Source: Verrucomicrobiaceae bacterium UBA1938 (GTDB lineage Bacteria > Verrucomicrobiota > Verrucomicrobiia > Verrucomicrobiales > Verrucomicrobiaceae). Taken from it: a DNA stretch of 64,000 nucleotides. Position numbers and translations under genes: made by a program. The stretch's first letter is position 1, and the number at the start of each line of letters is the position of its first letter. This document shows, one piece after another, positions 35,201-43,126 of the stretch. The notes beneath the pieces were generated by a model. It ran no database searches. It was given only the letters and a program-made list of their open reading frames with translations, and was not told the DNA's origin. Location of the stretch: the NCBI GenBank assembly GCA_002336895.1, contig DDFC01000025.1:124001-188000 (forward strand). The letters run 5' to 3'.

Positions 35201-35540
35201 GGTGACGAACGCCACCTGGAAGGCCAAAAGCTTTTTCCACGGTCCGGTCAACGGCGACACGGCCAATCCGCAGTTCAAGCAAGAGCCTCTGCCTGCCAAC
35301 TGGTGGGCAGTGGACTTTGATGACAGTTCGTGGAAGCAAGCGAAGGAGTACACCGTCGAAGAAGTGGATCCCAAGCAGCCCTACTTTGAGCACGATTTCG
35401 AAGGGGCGAAGTTCATCTGGACCGACGACCTCGCGCTGGACAACACGATCATCTTCCGAACCAAGGTGGAAAAGCCCGGCTGGCAGCCGCGCTGGAACAC
35501 GAAGCCTGATCTCGATGTGAGTGGCGCGCCCTTGCGGTAA
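32244..35540 (+). CDS. Large secreted YHYH protein with EF-hands, a YbhB/PEBP domain and a C-terminal beta domain
   Basis: The ATG at 32244 starts a signal peptide (MKTTTPLCFIIGLLTSTAAFG). The 1098-residue product contains, in order: a YHYH domain (about 95-290) with YHYH at 205-208 and 260-263; a Gly/Lys-rich linker (about 361-405); two EF-hand loops, DVNGDGVVTAQEF (432) and DRNGDGRLVVGEL (476); a YbhB/YbcL-like PEBP domain (about 513-662) with LPLAWGGAPAGTKSYALIM and PPHSQGPGEKTYVLH; and a Gly/Pro/Met linker. Four more EF-hand-like loops (731, 755, 791, 815) follow, then a Lys/Gly linker and a jelly-roll-like C-terminal domain (about 905-1098). Calcium binding is likely; metal binding by YHYH is possible. 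The overall role is unknown. Confidence 0.85.
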   Translation: MKTTTPLCFIIGLLTSTAAFGHTWKAGDTADKEVLRQHILEEWMQQHKSTSVSEPAQGGSANMRLAANGPAIQLVAAAAANAANAPRAAKAFMTFPKLELKWDQDFLYVGSNGWPEHNMMVGITAWQQQVPLPQAYFGDNAWRIPLKPVPAKTPAVVEGRFLRGAIALAVNGIPIFNPQNNRGEVSFEIGELDQWGGHCGRADDYHYHIAPLHLQTVVGKGMPIAYALDGYPIYGLTEPDGSPVGKLDECHGHEDAKVGYHYHASTKRPYLQSAFHGEVVEAEGQVDPQPRAQPVRPDTPPLRGAEITGFESTGSNSYKLSYQVGGEKRWISYSINSDGTYPFEFNNGREGTVKEVYASRGGGGGKGPGGGGGKGGPGGGGKGPGGGGGKGKGMPREKGGQGKGMKPDENPPQAPDESPRPQPAQATGSLMDVNGDGVVTAQEFADNVKREFAANRSAGTLVAAMTKARSEFTALDRNGDGRLVVGELPAAAATPAVQQPERRGGAPSASKAGGFVLTSPEVEDGGSLPADYTGDGSGVTLPLAWGGAPAGTKSYALIMDHLAPGNEMKSYWVMWDIPAGTTSLPKNVKGVGKLGVGFKGEEGYEPPHSQGPGEKTYVLHVYALSAEPKPAATGRGGVTREDLLAAMDGKILAKADLSVVYSRGGAAAGGGSGRSGMPAGVTTPPGGPGGMAPGGMTPGGSTQPMPAQSGGGGQQGGQRKPWMQMHGAELDGNQDGIVTVSEILADMKTAASKYDADMDGVITPAEIDAAGDIRDGAAFAGFIFRHAYELDVNQDSRLSGTELADAAKFIFGTADLDHDGKLTTEEVQNAPNAPLRAAAPASGDQPPAPPPATAPGAGDSAPKPMQAGAGQGGQRSGGAPAESGKGGGGKKKKGGGPPGLIKPSIADTMKLNVYADNWFMLYVNGRLVAVDPIQFTPHNVVSVDFLPEYPMTIAVLAKDNADPKTGLEYGSSIGDGGFILKFADGTVTNATWKAKSFFHGPVNGDTANPQFKQEPLPANWWAVDFDDSSWKQAKEYTVEEVDPKQPYFEHDFEGAKFIWTDDLALDNTIIFRTKVEKPGWQPRWNTKPDLDVSGAPLR

Positions 35541-35560
35541 CACCTGATTTTTTTTCAGCC

Positions 35561-37048
35561 ATGAAAAGCCTTCGCTTGATTTGTTTCCTGGCGGCATGCC
35601 AGTGCATCGCTGCTGTGGAGAGCGCGCCACCAAACTTCCTCGTCATCATGGGAGAGGCCCAGGGGTGGGCGTCCATGTCCGTGCCGCAGGATGATCGAAA
35701 TGCTGAAGGATCGACGAGCAGCTTCATCCGCACTCCGAATCTAGACGGCATTGCCCAGCACGGCATTCGTTTTTCTGATTTCTACGCTTCATCTCCACGC
35801 TGCACTCCCACAAGGGCGGCTTTGTTTACCGGGCGCAACCCGGCGCGGCTGCACATGACCTTTGTGGGTGAAACCAGGAAGGAAGGCGGGGGGAATCCGG
35901 GAGACAAGGTCATCGCTCCTGCGACGACGACACAGATTCCCGCTGGTATGGAAACCATCGGCACCCTTTTGAAAAAGCAGGGCTATGCCACCGCGCACTT
36001 TGGCAAATGGCACGTGGGCCGTGAGAACCCGCAGCAGAGCGGTTTTGACGAAAACGACGGGCCAAACAGCAATGGCGGGCCTGACAACGTCGATGAACCA
36101 AATCCGAAACAGTGCTATGCGATCGCAAATCTGGGCATGGATTTCATGACGCGGCAGGTGAAGGCAAGAAAGCCTTTCTACCTGCAAATTTCGCAATACC
36201 CGGGCAAGCAGCCAGAAAGCGCGACACCGGAGATGATCGAGTCTGTGAAGCGCCGGCTGAGCAACCGTCTGGACATCATGCGCATCGGTCAGGCAGCAGG
36301 CTGCGAAGAAATCGACAAGACGATCGGCCTCGTGCTGGCAAAGCTGAGGGAACTCGATGCCCTCAAGAACACCTACATCTTCTACACCGCAGATCACGGT
36401 GCGCAGGGGCGCAACGCGAACGGCGCTCTCACCAACGGCAAGGGAACGGTGTGGGAAGGGGGCCTCAGGGTGCCATTGCTGGTGGCCGGGCCAGGCATCA
36501 AGGCGGGGCAGTTTTCCCATGTGCGTGCCAGCACAGTGGATGTGCTGCCGACAATCTTGGAACTGGCGGGCGCGCCACTGACCGTGTTGTCGAAAGATCT
36601 CGATGGTGCCAGCCTAGTGGGTGTGCTGAAAAAGGATCCGAACACGCCGCCAAGGCGACCCCACGATGAACTGGTGGTGCATTTCCCCCATTATGACAAA
36701 GACGAAATCGGCCCGGCTTCCGCCATCCTCTACCAAAACTGGAAGCTGATCCGTGTGTTTGAAACTGAAAGGCGAATGCTCTTTGATCTTTCCAAGGACA
36801 TCGGAGAGCAGAAGGATCTCGCGGAGACGGAGCCCAAAGTAGCAGGCGCTCTGGACAGCCGCATGACGGAGTATCTACGCTCTGTGAATGCAGGCCTGCC
36901 GAAACCCAATCCTGACTACATCGCAGGAGGAGAGAAGTCAGGCGACCGTAAAGGAGGCAAAGGCGGAAAGGGTGGGAAGGGGGGCAAGGGTGGAAAACCC
37001 ATGCCGATGAAGAAGGCCGAGACGGAGCTCAAAGCTGTCTCTCAGTGA
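35561..37048 (+). CDS. Secreted sulfatase-family protein with altered metal site and Gly/Lys tail
   Basis: The protein has 495 residues and a signal peptide. The formylglycine signature is intact as CTPTR (81-85) within SSPRCTPTRAALFTGR, so Cys81 should be the FGly precursor. The N-terminal metal motif, normally ADDxG after a hydrophobic strand, is here LVIMGEAQGW, so the paired Asp are missing. The later FYTADHGAQGR and GKGTVWEGGLRVPLLVAG are normal. The C-terminus ends in a GGKGGKGGKG-type tract and a Lys-rich tail. It lies 20 bases after the YHYH gene. Either metal binding is changed or the enzyme is degenerate. Confidence 0.85.
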   Translation: MKSLRLICFLAACQCIAAVESAPPNFLVIMGEAQGWASMSVPQDDRNAEGSTSSFIRTPNLDGIAQHGIRFSDFYASSPRCTPTRAALFTGRNPARLHMTFVGETRKEGGGNPGDKVIAPATTTQIPAGMETIGTLLKKQGYATAHFGKWHVGRENPQQSGFDENDGPNSNGGPDNVDEPNPKQCYAIANLGMDFMTRQVKARKPFYLQISQYPGKQPESATPEMIESVKRRLSNRLDIMRIGQAAGCEEIDKTIGLVLAKLRELDALKNTYIFYTADHGAQGRNANGALTNGKGTVWEGGLRVPLLVAGPGIKAGQFSHVRASTVDVLPTILELAGAPLTVLSKDLDGASLVGVLKKDPNTPPRRPHDELVVHFPHYDKDEIGPASAILYQNWKLIRVFETERRMLFDLSKDIGEQKDLAETEPKVAGALDSRMTEYLRSVNAGLPKPNPDYIAGGEKSGDRKGGKGGKGGKGGKGGKPMPMKKAETELKAVSQ

Positions 37049-37096
37049 TTGAGCGGCCAAGAACCCCTGCCAAATATCAGACCTTGTTTTTGAACC

Positions 37097-38467
37097 ATGA
37101 GAATCATTCCATTCATCATTGGCCTTCACCTCCTGGCGGTTGGTGCCTTTGCCAAAGCGCCCAACATCCTGTTTATCCTTGCGGATGACCAGTCGTGGAG
37201 CGGCACCTCCGTGCGGATGATGCCCAATGAACCTGGCAGTGCGGGGCGGGAGTTTCACACTCCCAATTTGGAAAAACTCGCCGCGCAAGGCATGGTGTTC
37301 TCGCAGGCTTATGCGGCGCACTGCAAATGCGAGTGCTCGCGTGCCTCCATCCAGATGGGGCGCACGACGAGTTCGCTCAACGCGACGGACAAAAACTCGC
37401 GCAACTGGAATGCGCCCGTGACGGATTCGCTGGTCAACACGCTGAAAAAGGCGGACGGCAGCTATCGTGCGGCCCATTTCGGCAAGTGGCAGTGGTTTCA
37501 TACGCCGGAGTCCATGGGCTATGACGCCAGCGACGGCATCACCATGAACGAGGACGGAGACACGACAGATCCGGAAGATCCGAAGCAGTCCTTTGGCATC
37601 ACGCGGCGCGCACGCACGTTCATGGAGAAGCAGGTGAAAGAGGGGCATCCGTTTTTCCTGCAGCTTTCCTACTATGCCGTGCATCAGACGCCGCAGGCGC
37701 TGGCCTCGACGCTGAAAAAATACGAAAGCATGCCGAATGCTGGAAAGGGAGGGAAGGGTGACCGTGCTGTGATGGCCGCCATGACCGAGGACCTCGACAC
37801 CTGCGTGGGCGAGGTTTTGAAAACACTGGATGAACTCCGCATCGCGGAAAACACCCTCGTCATCTACACTTCGGACAATGGTGGTAGAACGAGTCTGCTG
37901 AATGGCGGAAAGGGAGATCTGGGAGATGGGGGCATACGCGAGCCGATGATCATCCGCTGCCCGGGAGTCAAAGGCGGCGTGAACTGCGCCACGCCCGTCA
38001 TCAGCTACGATCTGATGGCGACGGTGCTGGACTTTGCCGCGCCTGGCTTTCCCCTGCCCAAGGGCGTGGAGGGCGGAAGCTGGAAGCCGCTGCTGCTGAG
38101 CGGTGGAAAAGAACCCGTGAGGCGGCCGATTGATCGCTTTGTCTGGCATCAGGTGGTGGAGGTGGAGCACCCGATGTCTGCGATCCGAAAAGGCGACTAC
38201 AAGCTGCTCTATTTTTGGGACAGCAAGGAAGGGCTGCTTTTTGACCTGGTGCATGATCTGGGAGAGACGCGTGATTTGGCGAAGCAGAATCCGGCGTTGG
38301 CTGAAAAAATGCAGGCGGAACTCATGGCACACCTGCGCGCTGGACTGGGAGAGCAGGCGTTCGCGGCTTTGGAGCGGGGCGAATTTTCTCAGGGGAGAGG
38401 GCCCAAACCGGGCAAGGGCATGGGCACCGCAGGCAGAAAGAAGGGAACGAAGAAGGCGGGGCAGTGA
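37097..38467 (+). CDS. Secreted sulfatase-family protein with non-canonical CxCSR motif
   Basis: The protein has 456 residues. A signal peptide precedes APNILFILADDQSW, so the metal Asp pair (30-31) is present. The maturation site reads HCKCECSRASIQMGR: C78-E-C80-S-R82 has Cys where CxPxR or CxAxR sulfatases have Pro or Ala. The second metal motif is IYTSDNGGRTSLLNGGKGD. The C-terminus is basic and Gly/Lys rich (GPKPGKGMGTAGRKKG). The upstream gene is another sulfatase, 48 bases away. Target sulfated glycans are likely for the family, but activity depends on whether the motif is matured. Confidence 0.85.
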   Translation: MRIIPFIIGLHLLAVGAFAKAPNILFILADDQSWSGTSVRMMPNEPGSAGREFHTPNLEKLAAQGMVFSQAYAAHCKCECSRASIQMGRTTSSLNATDKNSRNWNAPVTDSLVNTLKKADGSYRAAHFGKWQWFHTPESMGYDASDGITMNEDGDTTDPEDPKQSFGITRRARTFMEKQVKEGHPFFLQLSYYAVHQTPQALASTLKKYESMPNAGKGGKGDRAVMAAMTEDLDTCVGEVLKTLDELRIAENTLVIYTSDNGGRTSLLNGGKGDLGDGGIREPMIIRCPGVKGGVNCATPVISYDLMATVLDFAAPGFPLPKGVEGGSWKPLLLSGGKEPVRRPIDRFVWHQVVEVEHPMSAIRKGDYKLLYFWDSKEGLLFDLVHDLGETRDLAKQNPALAEKMQAELMAHLRAGLGEQAFAALERGEFSQGRGPKPGKGMGTAGRKKGTKKAGQ

Positions 38468-38551
38468 TCTGACGCAGGTGTGTTTTGGCACTGGCAGCGT
38501 GGGAGCAGGAAGATTGCAAATCCGGCGATTTACTGCGAATGAAGTGAGCTT

Positions 38552-38587
38552 GTGAGGGCGATGATAGATCCGCACTTTTGCCCTCAC
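38552..38587. repeat. Inverted repeat upstream of the FMN hydroxyacid dehydrogenase
   Basis: GTGAGGGC (38552-38559) and GCCCTCAC (38580-38587) are a perfect 8-bp dyad with 20 bases between. The dyad ends 19 bases before the ATG of the dehydrogenase. No T-tract follows, so it is not an intrinsic terminator. It could be an operator dyad or a 5'-UTR hairpin. Confidence 0.4.
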
Positions 38588-38606
38588 TCCCGCTTTCCAG
38601 AACGCC

Positions 38607-39755
38607 ATGCCAGAAGTTTTCAATTCCAACTACCCCTCAATCGAACATCTGCGCGAGAGGGCTCGCCGCCGGGTGCCGCGATTTGCCTTTGAGTACCTGG
38701 AGGGCGGCTGCTTTTCCAACATCAATCTCCAGCGCAACACAGATGAAATCCGGCAGGTGCAGCTGAGGCCGTGGTATCTGCGGGATTATCCCGGCTCAGA
38801 CCTCAAGACGGAGCTTTTTGGCATCACCTATGATGCTCCTTTTGGAGTCTCGCCCATCGGCCTGCAGGGGTTGATCTGGCCCAAGGCCACCGAGATCATC
38901 GCCAAGGCGGCGCATCAGCACAACCTGCCCTTTACCCTGAGCACCGTGGCCACGGCCAGCATCGAGACCGTGGCTGAACTTACGGAAGGGAAGGCATGGT
39001 TTCAGTTGTACCATCCCGCCGAGGATTCATTGCGGGACAAGCTGCTGGACCGTGTGAAGGATGCGGGCTTCCCGGTGCTCGTCATTCTCGCGGACACGCC
39101 CACCTTTGCTTATCGGCCCAAAGAAATCCGCAACGGGCTCTCCATCCCGCCGCGCATGACGCTGCGCAATGTGATCCAGATGATGCTGCACCCCACGTGG
39201 TCATTCAGCCAGCTCGCGGCCGGTGCGCCGGAGTTCAAGACCATGAAGCCCTATCTGCCGAAGGGGCTGAACATGAAACATCTCGGGCTCTTCATGAACA
39301 AGACCTTCTCCGGCCGCCTGAATCCCGCAAAGATCAGCGCCATCCGCGAGCGCTGGAAAGGCAAGCTGGTGGTGAAAGGCGTGGTGACTGAAGAAGACGC
39401 TGAGACGGCGCTGGGACTCGGCGTGGACGGCTTCATCGTTTCGAATCACGGCGGCCGCCAACTCGATGCCGGACAGTCCACGATCAAGCCGCTCACAGAG
39501 CTGGCGAAGAAATTCGGGCATCGCACCACCGTGATGCTGGACAGTGGTCTGCGTTCCGGCCCTGATGTGGCCTGTGCGCTGGCCAGCGGCGCCAGGTTTA
39601 CCTTCATGGGGCGCTCCTTCATGTACGGGGTGGGAGCCCTGGGCAAAGATGGGGCAGACCACACCATGACGATGCTCAAGCGCCAGCTCAAGCAGGTGAT
39701 GGAGCAGGTGGGCTGTGAACGAGTGGCCGATCTGCCAAAGCATCTTGTGGCCTGA
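38607..39755 (+). CDS. FMN-dependent alpha-hydroxy-acid dehydrogenase/oxidase
   Basis: The protein has 382 residues and a complete TIM-barrel of the lactate dehydrogenase (LldD)/glycolate oxidase family. The N-terminus has VPRFAFEYLEGG. FMN-site segments are PIGLQGLIWPKATE and STVATASIETVAE, then LVVKGVVTEEDAE with the conserved Lys. The active-site signature is SNHGGRQLD with catalytic His281 and substrate Arg284. The C-terminal DSGLRSGPDVACALASGA binds the FMN phosphate. It oxidises an L-2-hydroxy acid to the 2-oxo acid, using quinone or oxygen. No membrane anchor is seen. The substrate among lactate, glycolate and others is undecided. Confidence 0.9.
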   Translation: MPEVFNSNYPSIEHLRERARRRVPRFAFEYLEGGCFSNINLQRNTDEIRQVQLRPWYLRDYPGSDLKTELFGITYDAPFGVSPIGLQGLIWPKATEIIAKAAHQHNLPFTLSTVATASIETVAELTEGKAWFQLYHPAEDSLRDKLLDRVKDAGFPVLVILADTPTFAYRPKEIRNGLSIPPRMTLRNVIQMMLHPTWSFSQLAAGAPEFKTMKPYLPKGLNMKHLGLFMNKTFSGRLNPAKISAIRERWKGKLVVKGVVTEEDAETALGLGVDGFIVSNHGGRQLDAGQSTIKPLTELAKKFGHRTTVMLDSGLRSGPDVACALASGARFTFMGRSFMYGVGALGKDGADHTMTMLKRQLKQVMEQVGCERVADLPKHLVA

Positions 39756-39825
39756 GTGAGGCTGCCGCAAACATCCTGCATCTTGGATTGATTCCGTGCA
39801 GGATGTGGCGCAGACCTTGAAGCAC

Positions 39826-40881
39826 ATGATTTCAGATCCGAAGGCACTTCCCTATCTGCACGGCGGCCCTCTGGGCCGGGCACGGTTCAAGGTGCAGCCG
39901 GATGATTTTGTGGTGGAGGAGATCCTGGGTTTTGAGCCCTCGGGTGTGGGCGAGCACTGCCTGGTGTGGGCTGAGAAGCGGAATCTGGATAGCAATGCCG
40001 CCGCGGCACAGCTGGCAGATGCCGTGGGCATCCGGCGCAGGCTGGTCAGCCATTGCGGATTGAAGGACCGCCATGCAGTCACGCGTCAGTGGTTCAGCCT
40101 GCACATGCCCGGCCAGCCTTCTCCAGAGGCTGATGCGCTGAATTCCGAGGGCCTGAATGTGCTGCAAATCACACGCAACACGCGCAAGCTGCGGCGGGGC
40201 ATTCACCAGGGCAACCGATTCAGCATCCGTCTGCGCGAGCCGGAATTCGACGCGGATTCCGCCATGCGGCGGTGGAATGAGATCACTGCAAAGGGGGTGC
40301 CGAACTTTTTTGGGGCGCAACGCTTTGGCAATGACGGGCAGAATCTCTCAAAAGCGCTGGCGATGTTTCGTGGCGAGTTCAATCCGGGAGATCGACTGCT
40401 GCGTGGACTTCTCATTTCATCCGCGCGCAGCTATCTTTTTAATGCCGTGGTGGCGGAGCGCATGGCGGCAGGCACTTGGGACAAGCCGCTTGCTGGCGAG
40501 GTCTTTGGATTCTCTGACAATGGCACCATTCTGCTGCCGGAAAACCAGCGCGGCGATGAGGTGGCAAGGTTTGAAAAAAGGATCGTGGAGCTCACCGCGC
40601 CTTTGTGGGGGGAGGGAGAGCTTCAGAGTGTGAGCGAGGTGCGTGACTTTGAGCAAAGCGTGGCAGACCGGTTTCCTGAAATCAACGAGGGGCTCAAAGC
40701 TCGCGGTCTGCGACAGGAGCGCCGGGTCATGCGCCTGCTGCCGTTGCAGCCAGTCATGGAGGTGATGGCGGATGGCGATCTTTCGATATGCTTTGATCTT
40801 CCCAAGGGCACCTATGCCACCGCCATTCTGCGTGAGCTGGCGGTTCTGGACGAGGCATGGCATTCGGAGGTGGACTCATAG
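39826..40881 (+). CDS. truD: tRNA pseudouridine(13) synthase TruD
   Basis: The protein has 351 residues from the ATG at 39826; a GTG at 39796 is in frame. Hallmarks are FKVQPDDFVVEEI, GEHCLVWAEKRNLDS, and GLKDRHAVTRQW with catalytic Asp81. VPNFFGAQRFGNDGQNL and a TRUD insertion domain are also present. It isomerises U13 of tRNA-Glu in the cytoplasm. It lies inside a run of secreted-hydrolase genes without obvious functional link. Confidence 0.95.
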   Translation: MISDPKALPYLHGGPLGRARFKVQPDDFVVEEILGFEPSGVGEHCLVWAEKRNLDSNAAAAQLADAVGIRRRLVSHCGLKDRHAVTRQWFSLHMPGQPSPEADALNSEGLNVLQITRNTRKLRRGIHQGNRFSIRLREPEFDADSAMRRWNEITAKGVPNFFGAQRFGNDGQNLSKALAMFRGEFNPGDRLLRGLLISSARSYLFNAVVAERMAAGTWDKPLAGEVFGFSDNGTILLPENQRGDEVARFEKRIVELTAPLWGEGELQSVSEVRDFEQSVADRFPEINEGLKARGLRQERRVMRLLPLQPVMEVMADGDLSICFDLPKGTYATAILRELAVLDEAWHSEVDS

Positions 40882-40957
40882 CGGTGCTGACACGGTACTG
40901 ACAATTCTCCGGCTGTGGCCTGATGGCTCTTTGACATTGCCAATATCAATTCCCTGC

Positions 40958-42418
40958 ATGAAAACCTCCATGTCACTGCCTTTACTGGCCGCATTCATCG
41001 TCATGGCTGCGGCACTGGCCGTGGCACAAAACGAAGCCGGACAGGCAAAGGGGGAGCGTGGCGGCAAAGGCAAGGGGGCTGGATCTGGCGGGCAGGTGGA
41101 GCCTGCGGTGGTGCCGCCTTATCTTTTCAATGTCTGGCTCTGCCGCCCCGAGGCGGAATCCGTGACCCTTAGCGTGCTGGCTTGGCAGGACATGGAGGCT
41201 TTTGTCTCCTACGGTGCCAGCCCGGCGACACTGACGCAGCGTTCAGCCGTGGTGAAACTCTCAGCGGGGGAGCCGCAGACGATTGTGCTGGGGCCGCTGA
41301 AGCCGGACACCGTCTATGTCTATCAGCTGACTTATCGCATCGGCGGTGGTGAGGCGGTGCGTGATGAGGTGCGCAGCTTCCATACCCAGCGTGCTCCTGC
41401 GTCTGCCTTCACCTTCACGCTGCAGGCGGACTCACATCTCGACATGAGCACAGACGTGCGCGTGTATCAGCAGACACTGACCAACATGCTGGCCGACAAA
41501 CCGGATTTCATGATTGATCTCGGAGACACCACGATGGTGGACAAGTTTGGCAGCTTTTACACACGGGCGGAGTCGCAGTACAAGGCGCAGCGTTATTATC
41601 TGGGGCGCATTGCGCACAGTGTGCCGGTTCTTCTCGCGCTGGGCAATCATGATGGTGAGCAGGGCTTTCGCCTCACCGGGCAGCCGGATTCAATGCCGCT
41701 GTGGTCCATCGCCATGCGGAAGAAGTATTTTCCCAACCCCGAGCCCGGTGGCATCTACACGGGGAATCCAAAGCCTGAAGAAGGTGCGGGCATGCTGCAG
41801 GACTACTTTGCCTTTGAGTGGGGCAGCGCGTTGTTCATCGCGCTGGATCCTTTTTGGTTCACTCGGGAGCGCAAAAGTGATGACAATTGGGACATGACGC
41901 TGGGGGAGGAGCAATACCGCTGGCTCACAAAGACGCTGGAAACGAGCAAGGCGCCGTTCAAGTTTGTTTTTCTGCATCATCTCGTGGGTGGACTGGGCAA
42001 GGATGTGCGCGGAGCCGTGACGCCCGCGCCTTACATGGAATGGGGCGGCAAAAATGCGGATGGCAGCGAGGGCTTCAAACAGCATCGCCCAGGCTGGGCT
42101 CTGCCCATCCATCAGCTCCTGGTCAAAAATGGTGTGAGCATTGTTTTTCATGGGCATGACCATCTTTTTGCCAAGGAGGAGCTCGATGGGGTCATCTACC
42201 AGGAGGTGCCCCAGCCCGGACACCCGAGCGGTGGCACGCGCAGCGCGGAGGAGTATGGCTACACGGGCACCATTCTTGGCAGCTCCGGGCATGTGAGGGT
42301 GATGGTGGGGCCGGGCGAGGCGCAGGTGGATTATGTGAGATCCATCGTGCCCGGAGTGACGCGTGATGAAGTGCCCAATGGCTCCGTGGCACACAGCTAC
42401 AAGATCAAAAGAAAGTAG
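40958..42418 (+). CDS. Secreted purple-acid-phosphatase-like metallophosphoesterase
   Basis: The ATG at 40958 begins a signal peptide (MSLPLLAAFIVMAAALAVA), giving 486 residues. A Gly/Lys-rich stretch (GERGGKGKGAGSGGQ) follows the cleavage site. A fibronectin-like N-domain (about 45-150) then precedes the catalytic domain. All metal motifs are visible: ADSHLD, IDLGDT, LGNHD, a histidine in FVFLHHLVGG and a final FHGHDHLF. It should be a calcineurin-like phosphoesterase acting outside the inner membrane; the organic phosphate cleaved is unknown. Confidence 0.87.
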   Translation: MKTSMSLPLLAAFIVMAAALAVAQNEAGQAKGERGGKGKGAGSGGQVEPAVVPPYLFNVWLCRPEAESVTLSVLAWQDMEAFVSYGASPATLTQRSAVVKLSAGEPQTIVLGPLKPDTVYVYQLTYRIGGGEAVRDEVRSFHTQRAPASAFTFTLQADSHLDMSTDVRVYQQTLTNMLADKPDFMIDLGDTTMVDKFGSFYTRAESQYKAQRYYLGRIAHSVPVLLALGNHDGEQGFRLTGQPDSMPLWSIAMRKKYFPNPEPGGIYTGNPKPEEGAGMLQDYFAFEWGSALFIALDPFWFTRERKSDDNWDMTLGEEQYRWLTKTLETSKAPFKFVFLHHLVGGLGKDVRGAVTPAPYMEWGGKNADGSEGFKQHRPGWALPIHQLLVKNGVSIVFHGHDHLFAKEELDGVIYQEVPQPGHPSGGTRSAEEYGYTGTILGSSGHVRVMVGPGEAQVDYVRSIVPGVTRDEVPNGSVAHSYKIKRK

Positions 42419-42440
42419 CGAGAGAGGACCTGCTGGTTCG

Positions 42441-43049
42441 TCACATCAATTCGAGAATGCCAAACGAGGCAGGGACGTGGAAATCCGGTCGCTCTGTCTG
42501 TGGATTGACCCATGGCATCCAGCCGGACTGCACGGAGCCGTCGGGTTTGTGGCGAAATTCCGCACGGTAGAGCCCGGCATAAAACTCGCGGCTGCCGGCT
42601 TTGAGCACCTGGAGCGCGTGAAGCGTGTCCAAAGGGATGCTGCCCGTGACGGTGTAGCGGTTTTCCATGATCTCGGCTGAGAGGCTCAAGCCCGCGCATT
42701 GCCAGTCCCACTTCATTTCACGGTAAAAGCTGGCCTCGTAGTCGAGCACATCTCCACGAGGGGACATCTCCAGGCAGAAGTAGGGCTTCAGGCTGAGATC
42801 GGGCGATAGAAAAATTTCGACGCGATCAGATCCAAGCACGCGCTCTTTCGCATCAGCACCATCGGGTAGCACGAGGTCGTCATCTTGGCAGTCAAAGCGG
42901 AAATGAAAGCTGCTTTCATCCCATAAGGCGCGGAATTCGGTGAACGGGGCCGCGCTCTCCTCCCAGGGAAAAGAGAAGTCGGTCAATGATTCGGCCACCG
43001 ACCAGTCGAGGGCGGCAGCGGAGGTGTGGCGCACATGGTAGCGTTTCAT
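42441..43049 (-). CDS. CBM9-like carbohydrate-binding domain protein
   Basis: The protein has 202 residues and no signal peptide. The whole length resembles the family 9 carbohydrate-binding/DOMON-like beta sandwich: a strand pair FRALWDESSFHFRFDCQD, RVEIFLSPD, YFCLEMSPRGDVLDYEA and a final aromatic WMPWVNPQTERPDFHVP. In Verrucomicrobiota such proteins occur near glycan-degrading genes, but here no enzyme domain is attached. It converges on the phosphoesterase gene and is divergent from the CehA-like gene. Confidence 0.75.
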   Translation of the reverse strand: MKRYHVRHTSAAALDWSVAESLTDFSFPWEESAAPFTEFRALWDESSFHFRFDCQDDDLVLPDGADAKERVLGSDRVEIFLSPDLSLKPYFCLEMSPRGDVLDYEASFYREMKWDWQCAGLSLSAEIMENRYTVTGSIPLDTLHALQVLKAGSREFYAGLYRAEFRHKPDGSVQSGWMPWVNPQTERPDFHVPASFGILELM

Positions 43050-43126
43050 GCGGCAGCTTTGGCAAGCAAGCGCTGCATTTCAATGACGGCTGGAAAACTG
43101 CCAGCTCGCGGAGGCGTTGATAGTGG

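Noticed and set aside
40931..40936. TTGACA just upstream of the phosphoesterase gene
   Set aside because: It is only about 20 bases from the ATG and the AT-rich TATCAA follows after 7 bases, so the spacing does not fit a promoter.
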